From: Rhodovibrionaceae bacterium
GTDB lineage: Bacteria; Pseudomonadota; Alphaproteobacteria; Kiloniellales; DSM-21159
Reading direction: 5' to 3'
Assembly (NCBI GenBank): GCA_028285215.1
Contig: JANQPZ010000156.1
Location: 1 to 39,983 of the forward strand
Length of the DNA stretch: 39,983 nucleotides
Every line of letters starts with the position of its first letter. Position 1 is the first letter of the stretch. The notes under the pieces are model-generated. The model had not been told where the DNA came from, searched no databases, and saw nothing but the letters and a program-made list of their open reading frames with translations. Positions 8,874 to 17,900 of this stretch are shown here, one piece after another. The position numbers were made by a program, and so were the translations under genes.

Positions 8874-10154
8874 ATGACCAAGGCCGACACGGCCGACAAC
8901 GGGAAGACCCAACGGCTGGGCCGCGACGGCTGGCTTGGACTGCTGCCCTTGCTGATTTCAGCAGGGATCCTGCTGGCAGGCAACGGGCTGCTGGTGACCC
9001 TGGTGGCGGTACGCGCAAACCTGGAGGGCTTTTCTCCGCAGATCGTAGGTTTGCTTGGCACCGCCTACTTTGCCGGTTTCATTGGAGCCTGTCTGGTCAC
9101 ACCGCGCCTGATCCTGCGGGCCGGTCATATCCGCGTGTTCGCTGCCTTGTCGGCCTTGGGGGCTGTCGCAGCCCTCGTTCTTGTCTTGGCGATCGATCCC
9201 CTGGTGTGGCTCGCCAGCCGAGCGCTCACCGGCTTTGCCTTCGCAGGCTTGGCGACCGTCGTGGAATCGTGGCTCAACAGCCGGGCCGGTGCCGGCGAGC
9301 GGGGCCGTGTCCTGGCGATCTATCGCATCGTCGATCTCAGCTGCGTCACCGGCGGCCAGTTCCTGCTGCCGGCGATCGGCGCCGAGACCTTCGCGATCTT
9401 TGCCGTGATCGCGATTCTCTTCTGCCTGGCCTTGCTGCCCATCAGCCTGTCGCGCCAAACCAGCCCGGCTCCGCCGACGAGCCCACGGCTGGACGTGGCC
9501 AGGATCTGGACTCTCTCCCCAGTCGCCTGCATCGGCTGCATCACCATAGGTCTGACCAACGGCGCCTTCCGAACCGTGGGGCCTCTCTACGCACAGGAGA
9601 CGGCGCTCGATCTCGAGCAGCTCGCCCTCTTCATGTCCCTGGGGATCGCCGGGGGCGCCGTCAGCCAGTATCCCTTCGGCTGGCTGTCCGACCGGCTCGA
9701 TCGACGCTGGGTCCTGATCCTGGCAACCCTCGGCGCAACGGCAGCCGGTCTCTGGCTGACCCTCTCAGGCGATATCTCCGCGGAAGTCGTGCTGGCCGGC
9801 GGCTTCCTTTTCGGCGCCTTTGCCATTCCGCTCTACTCCCTGTCGATCGCACATGGCAACGATCACGCCGGCGATGCGGACCGTGTCGAACTTTCCGCGA
9901 CCCTGATCCTGATGTACGCCATCGGGGCCACCGTCGGTCCGCTTGCCGCAGCCCAAGTCATGGGCTGGTTCGGTGCCCCGGCCTTTTTTGCCTACACCTC
10001 CGTCCTGCACGGCCTCTTCGTGGTTTTCCTGCTCTATCGCATGACGCGCCGTGCCGCGGTGCCGCGTACGCGTCGCGGCCGCTTTGTTGCGCTTCTGAGA
10101 ACGTCGCCCGGGTTCTATCAGCTGGCGAGGAAAGCCAGGGGTAAAGACAGATAA
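8874..10154 (+). CDS. MFS transporter, YcaD-like
   Basis: 426 residues with about twelve hydrophobic segments in two bundles of six joined by a loop around residues 197-210, the standard MFS layout for an inner-membrane secondary transporter. ATVVESWLNSRAGAGERGRVLAIYRIVDL at the end of the first bundle and the GWLSDRLDRRWVL loop after helix 8 resemble the YcaD branch. The substrate is unknown. It is divergent from the metallo-hydrolase with a 203-base shared upstream region, and convergent with the next gene 28 bases downstream. A long frame at 8855-10144 on the same strand is a shadow. Confidence 0.85.
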   Translation: MTKADTADNGKTQRLGRDGWLGLLPLLISAGILLAGNGLLVTLVAVRANLEGFSPQIVGLLGTAYFAGFIGACLVTPRLILRAGHIRVFAALSALGAVAALVLVLAIDPLVWLASRALTGFAFAGLATVVESWLNSRAGAGERGRVLAIYRIVDLSCVTGGQFLLPAIGAETFAIFAVIAILFCLALLPISLSRQTSPAPPTSPRLDVARIWTLSPVACIGCITIGLTNGAFRTVGPLYAQETALDLEQLALFMSLGIAGGAVSQYPFGWLSDRLDRRWVLILATLGATAAGLWLTLSGDISAEVVLAGGFLFGAFAIPLYSLSIAHGNDHAGDADRVELSATLILMYAIGATVGPLAAAQVMGWFGAPAFFAYTSVLHGLFVVFLLYRMTRRAAVPRTRRGRFVALLRTSPGFYQLARKARGKDR

Positions 10155-10182
10155 CCTATTGGAATATATAAACGTTATATCG

Positions 10183-10716
10183 CTAAGACAGATCCGGGCG
10201 ATGCAATCGTTCAGCTGCGAGTTCGACGGCTTGGTGAAATGCCGACATCGCTGCCAGAGGCTCCTTCCCCGAAGGTTCGGGAACCGAAACGATCTCCCAC
10301 CCCTGTTCGACCACCGCGGCGTGGAGCATCAGATTGTCGTGCATTTCATGCCGTTCGATCGCATAGGCGTCCGGCATCACCCTGGCCGCGTAGGGCCGGC
10401 TCTCGCTGCTGTAGGCAAACACCGGCTTACCGGCGGCGATCAGCCAACCGAGCTCGAAGACGGTCCCGGCATCGGCACTGGGTCCGCGAAACGGCGTGAG
10501 GTTCAGAAAGACGAGATCGCAGGCCGTCATGGCCTCCAGATTGGCGCGATAGATTGCCAGTCCCCGGTCGTAGGAACCGAGATGATCGAGCTTCAGGGCC
10601 CCATCCAGCGGAAAGTGCCCCGTGAAGCCATACCTCCTGCAGACCGCCGCCTTGTGCTGGCCCACCTCGCCGGCGTTCGGCAGGAAAACGTCCGGACCCG
10701 CAAGATAGGCACGCAT
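10183..10716 (-). CDS. nucleoside 2-deoxyribosyltransferase family protein
   Basis: 177 residues. The family signature is intact: YLAGPDVF at the N-terminus, DLVFLNLTPFRG (67-78) and SADAGTVFELGWLIAAGKPVFAY, which holds the aspartate and the catalytic glutamate (E88) of the nucleoside 2-deoxyribosyltransferase fold. Members move deoxyribose between bases or hydrolyse nucleotide N-glycosidic bonds in salvage or pool cleansing; which applies here is not decidable. It lies 19 bases downstream of rho on the same strand and may be co-transcribed with it. Confidence 0.85.
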   Translation of the reverse strand: MRAYLAGPDVFLPNAGEVGQHKAAVCRRYGFTGHFPLDGALKLDHLGSYDRGLAIYRANLEAMTACDLVFLNLTPFRGPSADAGTVFELGWLIAAGKPVFAYSSESRPYAARVMPDAYAIERHEMHDNLMLHAAVVEQGWEIVSVPEPSGKEPLAAMSAFHQAVELAAERLHRPDLS

Positions 10717-10735
10717 GCCTGCCGACCCTCGGCGA

Positions 10736-11992
10736 TTACTGATTCATGGAGTCAAAGAAGTCACTGTTGTTCTTGGTGTCCTTCAGCTTCTTCACCAAGA
10801 AGTCCATGGAATCGGTGACGCCCATCGGCATGAGGATGCGGCGCAGCACCCACATCTTGCTGAGGATCCCCTTGTCGACCAACAGTTCCTCCTTGCGGGT
10901 ACCGGACTTGCCGATGTCGATCGCCGGGAAGGTGCGCTTGTCGGCCAGCTTGCGGTCGAGCACGATTTCCGAATTACCGGTGCCTTTGAATTCTTCGAAG
11001 ATCACCTCGTCCATTCGGCTGCCGGTATCGATCAAGGCGGTGCCGATGATGGTCAGACTTCCGCCTTCCTCGATGTTGCGTGCCGCGCCGAAGAAACGCT
11101 TCGGACGTTGCAAGGCATTGGCGTCGACACCGCCGGTCAGGACCTTGCCGGAGCTTGGCACCACGGTGTTGTAGGCACGCGCCAGGCGGGTGATGGAGTC
11201 GAGCAGGATCACAACGTCCTTCTTGTGCTCCACCAATCGTTTGGCTTTTTCGATCACCATCTCGGCGACCTGCACGTGGCGCTGGGCCGGCTCGTCGAAG
11301 GTCGAGGAGACCACCTCGCCCTTCACCGAGCGGTCCATGTCCGTGACCTCTTCCGGCCGCTCGTCGATCAAGAGCACCAGCAGATAGATCTCAGGGTGAT
11401 TCTCGGCGATCGACTTGGCGAGGTTCTGGAGGATCACGGTCTTACCGGTCCGGGGCGGTGCGACGATCAGTGCACGTTGCCCCTTGCCGAGCGGCGCGGT
11501 CAGGTCGATCACCCGCGCGGTCATGTCCGGCTTGGTCGGGTCGTCGATCTCCAGTGTGATCTTCTGATCCGGATAGAGCGGCGTCAGATTGTCGAAATTG
11601 ATCCGGTGGCGCGCCTTTTCCGGGGAATCGAAGTTAATCGTATTGACCTTGAGCAAGGCGAAGTAGCGCTCGCCCTCCTTCGGGCTGCGGATCTCCCCTT
11701 CCACAGTGTCTCCGGTACGCAGACCGAAGCGGCGCACCTGGCTGGGGCTGACGTAGATGTCGTCGGGTCCCGGCAGATAGTTGGCCTCCGGCGAACGCAG
11801 GAAACCGAAGCCGTCGGGCAGGACCTCCAGCACACCGGATCCGAAGATCGCGACTTCGTTCTCGGCCAGCTGCTTGAGGATCGCAAACATCATGTCCTGC
11901 TTGCGCAGGGTCGACGCGTTTTCGATCTCCAGTTCCTCGGCGAAGGCTAGCAGCTCGGCCGGGGATTTATTCTTCAGTTCTTGCAGATTCAT
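10736..11992 (-). CDS. rho: transcription termination factor Rho
   Basis: RNA-dependent ATPase/helicase that terminates transcription. From the ATG at 11992 the protein has 418 residues, against 419 in E. coli. The N-terminal Rho domain ([15 protein letters not shown]) is followed by the cold-shock-like RNA-binding domain with DGFGFLR (60-66). The ATPase core has Walker A APPRTGKT (178-185), the [13 protein letters not shown] segment and [13 protein letters not shown]. The frame stays open upstream to 12172, but that extension is unlike Rho and is rejected. A 394-base leader separates it from hemJ, which could hold its own promoter or autoregulatory signals. Confidence 0.97.
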   Translation of the reverse strand: MNLQELKNKSPAELLAFAEELEIENASTLRKQDMMFAILKQLAENEVAIFGSGVLEVLPDGFGFLRSPEANYLPGPDDIYVSPSQVRRFGLRTGDTVEGEIRSPKEGERYFALLKVNTINFDSPEKARHRINFDNLTPLYPDQKITLEIDDPTKPDMTARVIDLTAPLGKGQRALIVAPPRTGKTVILQNLAKSIAENHPEIYLLVLLIDERPEEVTDMDRSVKGEVVSSTFDEPAQRHVQVAEMVIEKAKRLVEHKKDVVILLDSITRLARAYNTVVPSSGKVLTGGVDANALQRPKRFFGAARNIEEGGSLTIIGTALIDTGSRMDEVIFEEFKGTGNSEIVLDRKLADKRTFPAIDIGKSGTRKEELLVDKGILSKMWVLRRILMPMGVTDSMDFLVKKLKDTKNNSDFFDSMNQ

Positions 11993-12386
11993 GATGGATC
12001 GGGTGTCGGGAGGTTCCGGATGCGGACGCCCGGGACGCCGGGCTCGATGGTCTGTGACCGAAATGATGGGCCGCGCGACGTTGGCCTTGGAAGGTCGAGG
12101 AGTACACTCGGGCCGTCGGTCTACGCCGAATTGACGTGAACGTGCCGGCAGTTGACGCCTGCCATGGGACAAGCGGGGCCGAGCGAGGTTCGCGGACGGG
12201 TCCCTTGGCGGGCCGCTGTTCTGCGCTTCTAGGTGGGAAGACGGTGCCGGGCGGACAAGCCGACAGTACCGCGCTTCTTATGACCGAGACTGCATCGATC
12301 GTCAAGCGGGTGAAGTCAGCCAGTCCATGCGCCGGAAACCGAGTCCGGAGTCACATTTGCGGCGATCGATTTAGGAGCGATCGCTG
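11993..12386. other. 394-base rho leader / hemJ-rho intergenic region
   Basis: No convincing gene is present. GCCCGG-GACG-CCGGGC near 12027-12042 can fold close upstream of rho, and a hairpin just past the hemJ stop is listed separately. A plus-strand frame at 12136-12462 has no recognisable protein character. A long leader before rho is consistent with rho autoregulation as known in enterobacteria, but I see no defined promoter. Confidence 0.5.
12362..12384 (-). terminator. hairpin immediately after hemJ
   Basis: GCGATCG (12362-12368) and CGATCGC (12378-12384) form a 7-bp stem with a 9-base loop, beginning two bases past the hemJ stop codon. No T-run follows on the minus strand, so it may be a transcript-end stabiliser or weak attenuator before rho. 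Confidence 0.35.
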
Positions 12387-12827
12387 TCAGAACGGTTTAA
12401 CGACCGCCAGTATGACGATGCAAATCATCAGGACAGTCGGGACTTCGTTCATCCAGCGATAGAAGGTATGTGGCCTGGTGTTCCTATCCGCCTCGAAGTC
12501 CTTACGCCACTTCGCATAAAGCCCGTGCATTGCAAACATACCCACCAGCAACAGCAGTTTGGCATGGATCCAGCCTTGGTCGAAGAGTCCGGGCTGCCCC
12601 AGCAAAATCAACCCGAAGACCAGCGACGCGATCATGGCCGGCGTTCCGATCGCCTTCAACAACCGGCGTTCCATGACCTTGAAGGTCTCGCTGACCTCCG
12701 AGCCGGCTTCGACCTGCGCATGGTAGACGAACAGGCGCGGCAGGTAGAGCAAGGCCGCCATCCAGGCGATTACCGAAATGACGTGCAGCGCTGTAATCCA
12801 AGGCAACAGAACGAATATGAAATCCAT
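12387..12827 (-). CDS. hemJ: protoporphyrinogen IX oxidase HemJ
   Basis: 146-residue, four-helix inner-membrane protein of the HemJ family, which oxidises protoporphyrinogen IX to protoporphyrin IX in bacteria lacking HemG/HemY. Recognised from ITALHVISVIAWMAALLYLPRLFVYH at the N-terminus (family histidine in LHV and the YLPRLFVYH segment), the MERRLLKAIGTPAMI loop, and HAKLLLLVGMFAMHGLYAKWRKDF. The downstream step in haem synthesis is encoded by the neighbour hemH 65 bases upstream and on the same strand, and hemE follows, so late haem synthesis is clustered next to the origin. Confidence 0.93.
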   Translation of the reverse strand: MDFIFVLLPWITALHVISVIAWMAALLYLPRLFVYHAQVEAGSEVSETFKVMERRLLKAIGTPAMIASLVFGLILLGQPGLFDQGWIHAKLLLLVGMFAMHGLYAKWRKDFEADRNTRPHTFYRWMNEVPTVLMICIVILAVVKPF

Positions 12828-12892
12828 CAGGAGGCGATATCCTTTCGGGTCCGGAACATCTACGAAAAGTGGTGCCGCCTCGATCTAGAGGA

Positions 12893-13960
12893 TCAAATCC
12901 AGCCGCACAATTCCCGCTCTACCAGCTTCTTCAGATAGGCGATGTGGGCATCGGACGCGTTCAAACAAGAAAGATAAGAAAAGTGCTCTCCGCCGGCTTC
13001 TTCGAAGGTTTCCCGCAAGCCGATCGCCAGCTCCTCCAGCGTTTCGACGCAATCCGACGCGAACCCCGGCGAAACCACGGCAAGACGCTTCACACCGGAC
13101 TCCGCGAGTTGCGCCACCTTCTCGTCGGCGTAGGGCTGCAACCATTCCTTCGGACCGAACCGGGATTGAAACACCACCTGCAGCTGCTCCTCCGACCGAC
13201 CGAGCGCCTCCCGAAGCAACCGACCGGTCTTCTGGCACTGACAGTGGTAGGGATCGCCCTTCAGCAGGTTTTCCTTCGGCAAGCCATGAAAGGAGACCAG
13301 CAAGACCTCAGGCTCGAAGTCCAAGGCCTCTATCTGTGCCCGGACGGATGCGGCCAGAAGCTCGATGTAAGCCGGGTCGTCGTAATAGGCCGGTACGGTC
13401 CTGAGGGCTGGCATCCAGCGCTGCTTCATGAGGGCACGAAAGGCCTCATCGCAGGCCGTTCCGGTGGTCGCAGCCGAGTACTGAGGATAGAGGGGAAACA
13501 GCAGCAAGCGGTCGCAGCCACGCGCGATCAAAGACTCGATGCGGCTTGCGGTCGACGGCTGCCCGTAGCGCATGCCCCACTCGACGACGATCTCGTTCTC
13601 GTCTGCAAAGGCCTCGGTCAGCTTCTCGGCCTGCAGCCTGGTAAAGCTGCGCAGAGGCGACTCGTTCAGCTCCCGATTCCAGACCTTTGCGTAGTTTTGT
13701 CCAGACTTGCTGGGTCGCACCGTCAGAATGATGCCTTGCAAGATCGGCTGCCAAAGCAACGGCGAAAGCTCGATGATGCGCCGGTCGGAGAGAAACTCCC
13801 CAAGATAGCGACGCATGGACCAGTAGTCCGTGCCATCGGGTGTACCCAGGTTGAGCAGCAAAACGCCGATCTTTCGCGGCGGCACGTTGGGATGGTCTGC
13901 CGGCTTCGGATCCAGGCCAGTGGACGGTCTGTCAGCGGTGGTATTCGCAGCGTCGGGCAT
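12893..13960 (-). CDS. hemH: ferrochelatase
   Basis: Inserts Fe(II) into protoporphyrin IX to make haem. It has 355 residues. Family blocks seen are GVLLLNLGTPDG near 32-43, EWGMRYGQPS, LLLFPLYPQYSAATTG, the catalytic histidine H225 in SFHGLP, and the acidic metal-handling helix FASDCVETLEE (about 300-310). PYHCQCQKT resembles the cysteine-containing stretch of many proteobacterial enzymes. The first 28 residues are unconserved and polar, so translation may start further in. It lies between hemE (79 bases upstream) and hemJ. Confidence 0.96.
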   Translation of the reverse strand: MPDAANTTADRPSTGLDPKPADHPNVPPRKIGVLLLNLGTPDGTDYWSMRRYLGEFLSDRRIIELSPLLWQPILQGIILTVRPSKSGQNYAKVWNRELNESPLRSFTRLQAEKLTEAFADENEIVVEWGMRYGQPSTASRIESLIARGCDRLLLFPLYPQYSAATTGTACDEAFRALMKQRWMPALRTVPAYYDDPAYIELLAASVRAQIEALDFEPEVLLVSFHGLPKENLLKGDPYHCQCQKTGRLLREALGRSEEQLQVVFQSRFGPKEWLQPYADEKVAQLAESGVKRLAVVSPGFASDCVETLEELAIGLRETFEEAGGEHFSYLSCLNASDAHIAYLKKLVERELCGWI

Positions 13961-14039
13961 CTTGTGGCTCAGTCCTCCAACGCCGCCAGGCGTTGCTCAA
14001 TCCGCGATCCGGCCGGCGATCGGGTCGGCTTCAAACCGC

Positions 14040-15110
14040 CTAGCTAGGCCGCGATCGTATGATGTCGAGAAGCTTTGCGACATGCTCCGGCGGGGTCTGC
14101 GGCACAATGCCATGGCCCAGGTTGAACACGAAGGGGCCGCCGGACAGGCGAGTCACAATGTCGTCCGCCGCTGCTTCCAGGGCTTCGCCACCGGCAACGA
14201 GAAGAATCGGGTCGAGATTGCCTTGGACCGTTACGCGCGATTGCAATTCTTTCGCGGCCCACGACAAAGGTACGGTCGTATCCAGAGACAAGCCGTCCGC
14301 ACCAGCCTCTGCAGCGACCGCAGGGTAAAGCGGGCCGGCACCGCGGGGAAAGAGAATGACCGGGACGGCTGGATGCTGTGCCTTCACCCGGCGCACGATT
14401 GCCGCCATGGGATCTAGACACCAGCGCCGAAAGGCGGTTTCCGGCCACACACCTGCCCAGGAATCGAAAACCTGCAGAGTTTCGGCGCCAGCCTCGACCT
14501 GGCGGCAAAGATATCGGCTCGTCGCCTCGATCAGCAGATCGATCAGGCGTTGGAAGCCTTCCGGATCCCCATAAGCCCATGTCTTGGCTTTCTGGAAATC
14601 TTTGGAACTTCCACCTTCGATCATGTAGCTGGCGACGGTCCAAGGCGCACCGGCAAAGCCGATCAGGGTCGTCTCCTGCGGCAGGGCGGTCGACAAGCGG
14701 TCGACCGTTTCATAGACCGGCTCCAACCTGTCGTGCAGCGCTTCAAGCGAGAGACGCCGCAAGTCTGCGCTGTCCGCGAGAGCCTCCAGCTTCGGGCCTT
14801 CGCCTTCCTGGAACCAGACTTTCTGGCCCAGCGCATGTGGTATGACGAGAATGTCCGAGAAGAGGATGGCAGCGTCGAACCCGTAACGGCGGATGGGTTG
14901 CAAGGTCACTTCCGTGGCCAGATCGGGCGTAAAACAGAGTTGCAGAAAACCCCCGGCCTTTTGACGGGTTTCCCGGTACTCCGGCAGGTAGCGTCCGGCC
15001 TGACGCATCAGCCAAACCGGTGGAACCGAGAGTGTTTCGCCGGCCAGAGCGCGCAGCAAAAGCTTCTTCGGTTTCGCGGTTTCGTTGGCAGTTCGGCTGG
15101 GCTGCGACAC
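14040..15110 (-). CDS. hemE: uroporphyrinogen decarboxylase
   Basis: Decarboxylates uroporphyrinogen III to coproporphyrinogen III. It has 356 residues, a normal length. Signature sequences are [37 protein letters not shown] (with the catalytic aspartate), [17 protein letters not shown], and [16 protein letters not shown] at the C-terminus. The start is GTG at 15110 with TGAGGA nine bases upstream. It is the first gene leftward of the probable origin, matching the hemE position beside the origins of Caulobacter and Rickettsia. Confidence 0.97.
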   Translation of the reverse strand: MSQPSRTANETAKPKKLLLRALAGETLSVPPVWLMRQAGRYLPEYRETRQKAGGFLQLCFTPDLATEVTLQPIRRYGFDAAILFSDILVIPHALGQKVWFQEGEGPKLEALADSADLRRLSLEALHDRLEPVYETVDRLSTALPQETTLIGFAGAPWTVASYMIEGGSSKDFQKAKTWAYGDPEGFQRLIDLLIEATSRYLCRQVEAGAETLQVFDSWAGVWPETAFRRWCLDPMAAIVRRVKAQHPAVPVILFPRGAGPLYPAVAAEAGADGLSLDTTVPLSWAAKELQSRVTVQGNLDPILLVAGGEALEAAADDIVTRLSGGPFVFNLGHGIVPQTPPEHVAKLLDIIRSRPS

Positions 15111-15532
15111 GGAAGATGATCCTCAACGGTTCGGCTCGCTCCCCCTCCTATCCCACAAAGATATTTTTCTTAAAAGATATTGAAGATGTTGTAGGGGACT
15201 GTGAATCCTGGGGACGCAAGCCTATCCGGCCTCCTGTCCACATATCCTTTTGCGCAATGGTACAGCTTGTCGATATGTCGATAAGCCTCGTGGTTGCCGC
15301 AGCAAAACTGGGGTGGGTGGACCTGCGAATCAGGTGGATAATGGGGAGTTCTCTTGGATGACGAGTCTTGACGCGGAGTCGTCCCGAGGTAAGGGAGGCA
15401 ACCGTCCTTTGATGACAGAGTTCTGCAGTTTTTTCGGCGAAGCGGAATGAAATATTTGCAGATTACCAAGGCGGCCGGGTTATCCCCGCTCTCATCGGGT
15501 TTGCACAGCCTGCTTCAGGACTCGAAAACGAC
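15111..15532. other. oriC: probable chromosomal replication origin (oriC), hemE-PPSR intergenic region
   Basis: A 422-base gap between divergent hemE and the DUF299/PPSR gene, the same neighbours that flank the mapped Caulobacter origin (hemE/RP001). Bases 15157-15191 are 28 of 35 A/T in otherwise GC-rich DNA and include ATATTTTTCTTAAAAGATAT, a candidate unwinding element. DnaA-box-like 9-mers, compared with TTATCCACA, are TTATCCACC at 15333-15341 (minus, 8/9), TTATCGACA at 15276-15284 (minus, 8/9), ATATCGACA at 15268-15276 (minus, 7/9), CTGTCCACA at 15234-15242 (plus, 7/9) and TTATCCCCG at 15480-15488 (plus, 7/9). No perfect box is present. Origin function is inferred from synteny plus these motifs. 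Confidence 0.75.
15268..15283. repeat. tandem 8-bp repeat TGTCGATA x2 in the origin region
   Basis: Two direct copies of TGTCGATA lie head to tail. Each resembles the complement of a DnaA box, so this may be a closely spaced DnaA binding pair. Confidence 0.5.
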
Positions 15533-16429
15533 GTGACCGACAGCGCCGACCCTTTGCGAATTGCCGACGGCTTGGCCGAGACCGACGCCGCGGCGGCCGT
15601 CGTGGAGAAGCCTGGAAACCTCCACCTGGTGTCGGATGCCACCGGCGAGACGGTGAACTCGGTCGCGCGCGCCGTGCTTTCCCAGTTCCGCGATGTCGAA
15701 CCGGTCGAGCATGCCTGGACCCTCGTGCGCACGCGCGGCCACATGGACAAGGTCATTGCCGGTATCGAGGCCTTTCCCGGACCGGTGCTCTATACCTTGA
15801 TCAACGAGACTTTGCGTGGCCGCCTGACCGATGCTTGTCGGCGGATCGGCGTCCCTGCCATTTCCGTGCTCGATCCCGTCATGCATGCGCTCGTGTCCTA
15901 TTTCGATGTCGCAACGGTCGGGCGGCCCGGACTGCAGCACGAGATGGATGCGGAGTACTTCAGCCGTATCGAGGCTATGAACTTCGCCATGGCCCATGAC
16001 GACGGGCAGCAGCTGTCCGGTCTGCCGGAAGCCGACGTCGTTCTGACCGGCGTGTCTCGAACCTCCAAGACGCCGACGTGCATCTATCTTGCCAACCGCG
16101 GCATCCGTGCTGCCAATGTGCCGCTCGTACCGGGTGTTCCGGCGCCGGCCGAGCTCGTGGACCTCAAGGGACCGTTGGTTGTGGGTCTGACCAAGGATCC
16201 GATGCGCCTGGTTCAGGTGCGCAAGAACCGCCTGCGTTTGCTGACCGAGAGGGACGACGGATCGGCCTATGCCGATTTGGAAGCGGTCAAGCAGGAAGTG
16301 GCTGAAGCACGGCGCCTCTGCAGCAGCAAGGGCTGGCCGACGCTGGATGTCACACGCCGTTCGATCGAAGAAACGGCGGCGGCGATCATGACCCTGCTCG
16401 CCCGCCATCGGCGACAGGCCTCGCCGTGA
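15533..16429 (+). CDS. bifunctional PPDK/PEP synthase regulatory kinase-phosphorylase (DUF299/PPSR)
   Basis: The family switches pyruvate phosphate dikinase or PEP synthase on and off by ADP-dependent phosphorylation and Pi-dependent dephosphorylation. The protein has 298 residues. The core begins near residue 28 (LHLVSDATGETVNSVARA), and the P-loop-like motif GVSRTSKTPT is intact near 172-181, followed by IYLANRG. About 25 N-terminal residues are variable. The start is GTG at 15533. It is the first gene rightward of the probable origin, equivalent to RP001 of Rickettsia. The stop overlaps the maf start as GTGA. Which target enzyme it controls cannot be told here. Confidence 0.93.
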   Translation: MTDSADPLRIADGLAETDAAAAVVEKPGNLHLVSDATGETVNSVARAVLSQFRDVEPVEHAWTLVRTRGHMDKVIAGIEAFPGPVLYTLINETLRGRLTDACRRIGVPAISVLDPVMHALVSYFDVATVGRPGLQHEMDAEYFSRIEAMNFAMAHDDGQQLSGLPEADVVLTGVSRTSKTPTCIYLANRGIRAANVPLVPGVPAPAELVDLKGPLVVGLTKDPMRLVQVRKNRLRLLTERDDGSAYADLEAVKQEVAEARRLCSSKGWPTLDVTRRSIEETAAAIMTLLARHRRQASP

Positions 16430-17058
16430 GCTTAACGGAGCCCGCGGCACCCCCGGTGGTTCTGGCGTCCGCGAGTACCTCGCGGCGTCGACTGTTGGAA
16501 GCGGCCGGCCTCGAGGTACAGGTTCAGCCGGCAGCGATCGACGAGGCTGAGGTAAAGTTGGCGCTCAAGGCGGAAGGCGCGAGCGCAATTCAGGTTGCCG
16601 AGACTTTGGCCGAGTTGAAGGCGCGTCGCACAAGCGAGCGGCTGGAAACCGGCGGCGGCCCGGGACCTTTCGTGATCGGTGCGGATCAGATGCTCGATTG
16701 CGAAGGCGCTTGGTTTGACAAGCCAGACGATCTTGAAGCCGCACGGGCACAGCTTCTGGCGCTGTCGGCACGCAGTCACACTTTGGAAACCAGCATCTGC
16801 GTGGTACGCGACGGCGGCAGGATCTGGCATCACAACGCGCGCGCACGTCTCACACTGCGGCCGCTGAGTGAAACTTTCGTCGATCGCTATCTCGACGTCG
16901 TCGGCGATGCCGCTCTGACATCTGTCGGCGGATATCAGTTGGAAGGGATCGGCGTGCAGTTGTTCCAACGCGTGGAAGGCGACTTCTTCACCATTCTCGG
17001 CCTGCCTCTGCTACCGCTGTTGGACTTTCTGCGGTCCAATGCTGTCGTCCCGCGATGA
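16426..17058 (+). CDS. maf: Maf family nucleotide pyrophosphatase
   Basis: House-cleaning pyrophosphatase that hydrolyses non-canonical or methylated nucleoside triphosphates. It has 210 residues. The N-terminal motif VVLASASTSRRRLLEAAGL is diagnostic, followed by the KA..LAELKAR and VIGADQML segments (the latter carrying the family aspartate), the FDKPDDLEAARAQL helix and VGGYQLEGIGVQLF near the C-terminus. The GTG start overlaps the preceding stop by four bases, and the stop overlaps the aroE start (ATGA). The three genes therefore form one tightly coupled operon. Confidence 0.94.
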   Translation: MSLTEPAAPPVVLASASTSRRRLLEAAGLEVQVQPAAIDEAEVKLALKAEGASAIQVAETLAELKARRTSERLETGGGPGPFVIGADQMLDCEGAWFDKPDDLEAARAQLLALSARSHTLETSICVVRDGGRIWHHNARARLTLRPLSETFVDRYLDVVGDAALTSVGGYQLEGIGVQLFQRVEGDFFTILGLPLLPLLDFLRSNAVVPR

Positions 17059-17900
17059 ACGACAGGCAGGGAGAAAGCCTGGCTCCCATGGCGGGTGTGC
17101 TCGGCTGGCCGGTTCGGCATAGTCTTTCCCCGCCGTTGCATCGTCACTGGTTGCAGCGCTACGGGCTTTCAGGGTCCTACGAGCACCTGCCGGTGCCGCC
17201 GGAACTCTTCGAAGACTATGTCCGTGCGTTGATTGTCCATGGCTACGTCGGTGCCAACGTCACCCTGCCCCATAAAGAAGCGGCCTTGTCCCTCTGCGAC
17301 GATCTGGACGACGCAGCCCGTGCCATCGGCGCCGTCAACACCTTGATCTTCCGGGACGGTCGGATCGAGGGCAGCAACAGCGATGGTTTCGGCTTTCTGG
17401 AGAACCTGCGCCAGGCGCTGCCGCAGTGGGACGTCACCGGCGGGCCTGCTGTTGTTCTGGGTGCCGGGGGTGCCGCCCGCGCCGTGGTCTATGCGCTTCG
17501 ATGTGCCGGCGCACCGGAGATTCGCGTGCTCAATCGGACTCTTTCGAGGGCGGAACGTTTGGCCGCAGATCTAGGGGGCTCTGCGGTCGCCAAGTCCTGG
17601 TCGTCATCCGCACTGCGGGAAGCCGCTCTGCTGGTCAATACCACCAGTCTCGGTATGGCGGGGCAGCCCGTCTTGGACCTGGATCTGGCGCCTTTGTCTG
17701 TAACAGCCGCCGTTACCGACATTGTCTATCGTCCCTTGGAGACGGATCTGCTGCGGCGGGCAAGCGCCGCAGGGCACCCGACGGTGGATGGGCTCGGTAT
17801 GTTGCTGCATCAGGCTCGGCCGGGCTTCGAAGCCTGGTTCGGCTGCCGTCCGGCCGTGGACGCAGCCTTGCGGACAGCTGTGGTCTCGAGCCTCGACTGA
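17055..17900 (+). CDS. aroE: shikimate dehydrogenase
   Basis: Reduces 3-dehydroshikimate with NADPH in aromatic amino acid synthesis. It has 281 residues. Substrate-binding residues appear in GWPVRHSLSPPLH and GANVTLPHKEAA, where K74 is the catalytic lysine; GAVNTL and NSDGFGF complete the N-terminal domain. The NADP-binding motif is VVLGAGGAARAVVYAL, followed by NRT after the next strand. The ATG overlaps the maf stop. In many alphaproteobacteria coaE and dnaQ follow aroE; here a structured 309-base gap and exonuclease III follow instead. Confidence 0.95.
   Translation: MNDRQGESLAPMAGVLGWPVRHSLSPPLHRHWLQRYGLSGSYEHLPVPPELFEDYVRALIVHGYVGANVTLPHKEAALSLCDDLDDAARAIGAVNTLIFRDGRIEGSNSDGFGFLENLRQALPQWDVTGGPAVVLGAGGAARAVVYALRCAGAPEIRVLNRTLSRAERLAADLGGSAVAKSWSSSALREAALLVNTTSLGMAGQPVLDLDLAPLSVTAAVTDIVYRPLETDLLRRASAAGHPTVDGLGMLLHQARPGFEAWFGCRPAVDAALRTAVVSSLD

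Noticed and set aside
11993-12172. 60-codon N-terminal extension of Rho
   Set aside because: Arginine- and proline-rich, unlike Rho; the internal ATG gives the standard 418-residue protein.
12136-12462. 108-codon plus-strand frame in the rho leader
   Set aside because: It runs into antisense hemJ, has no domain character and has no convincing ribosome site.
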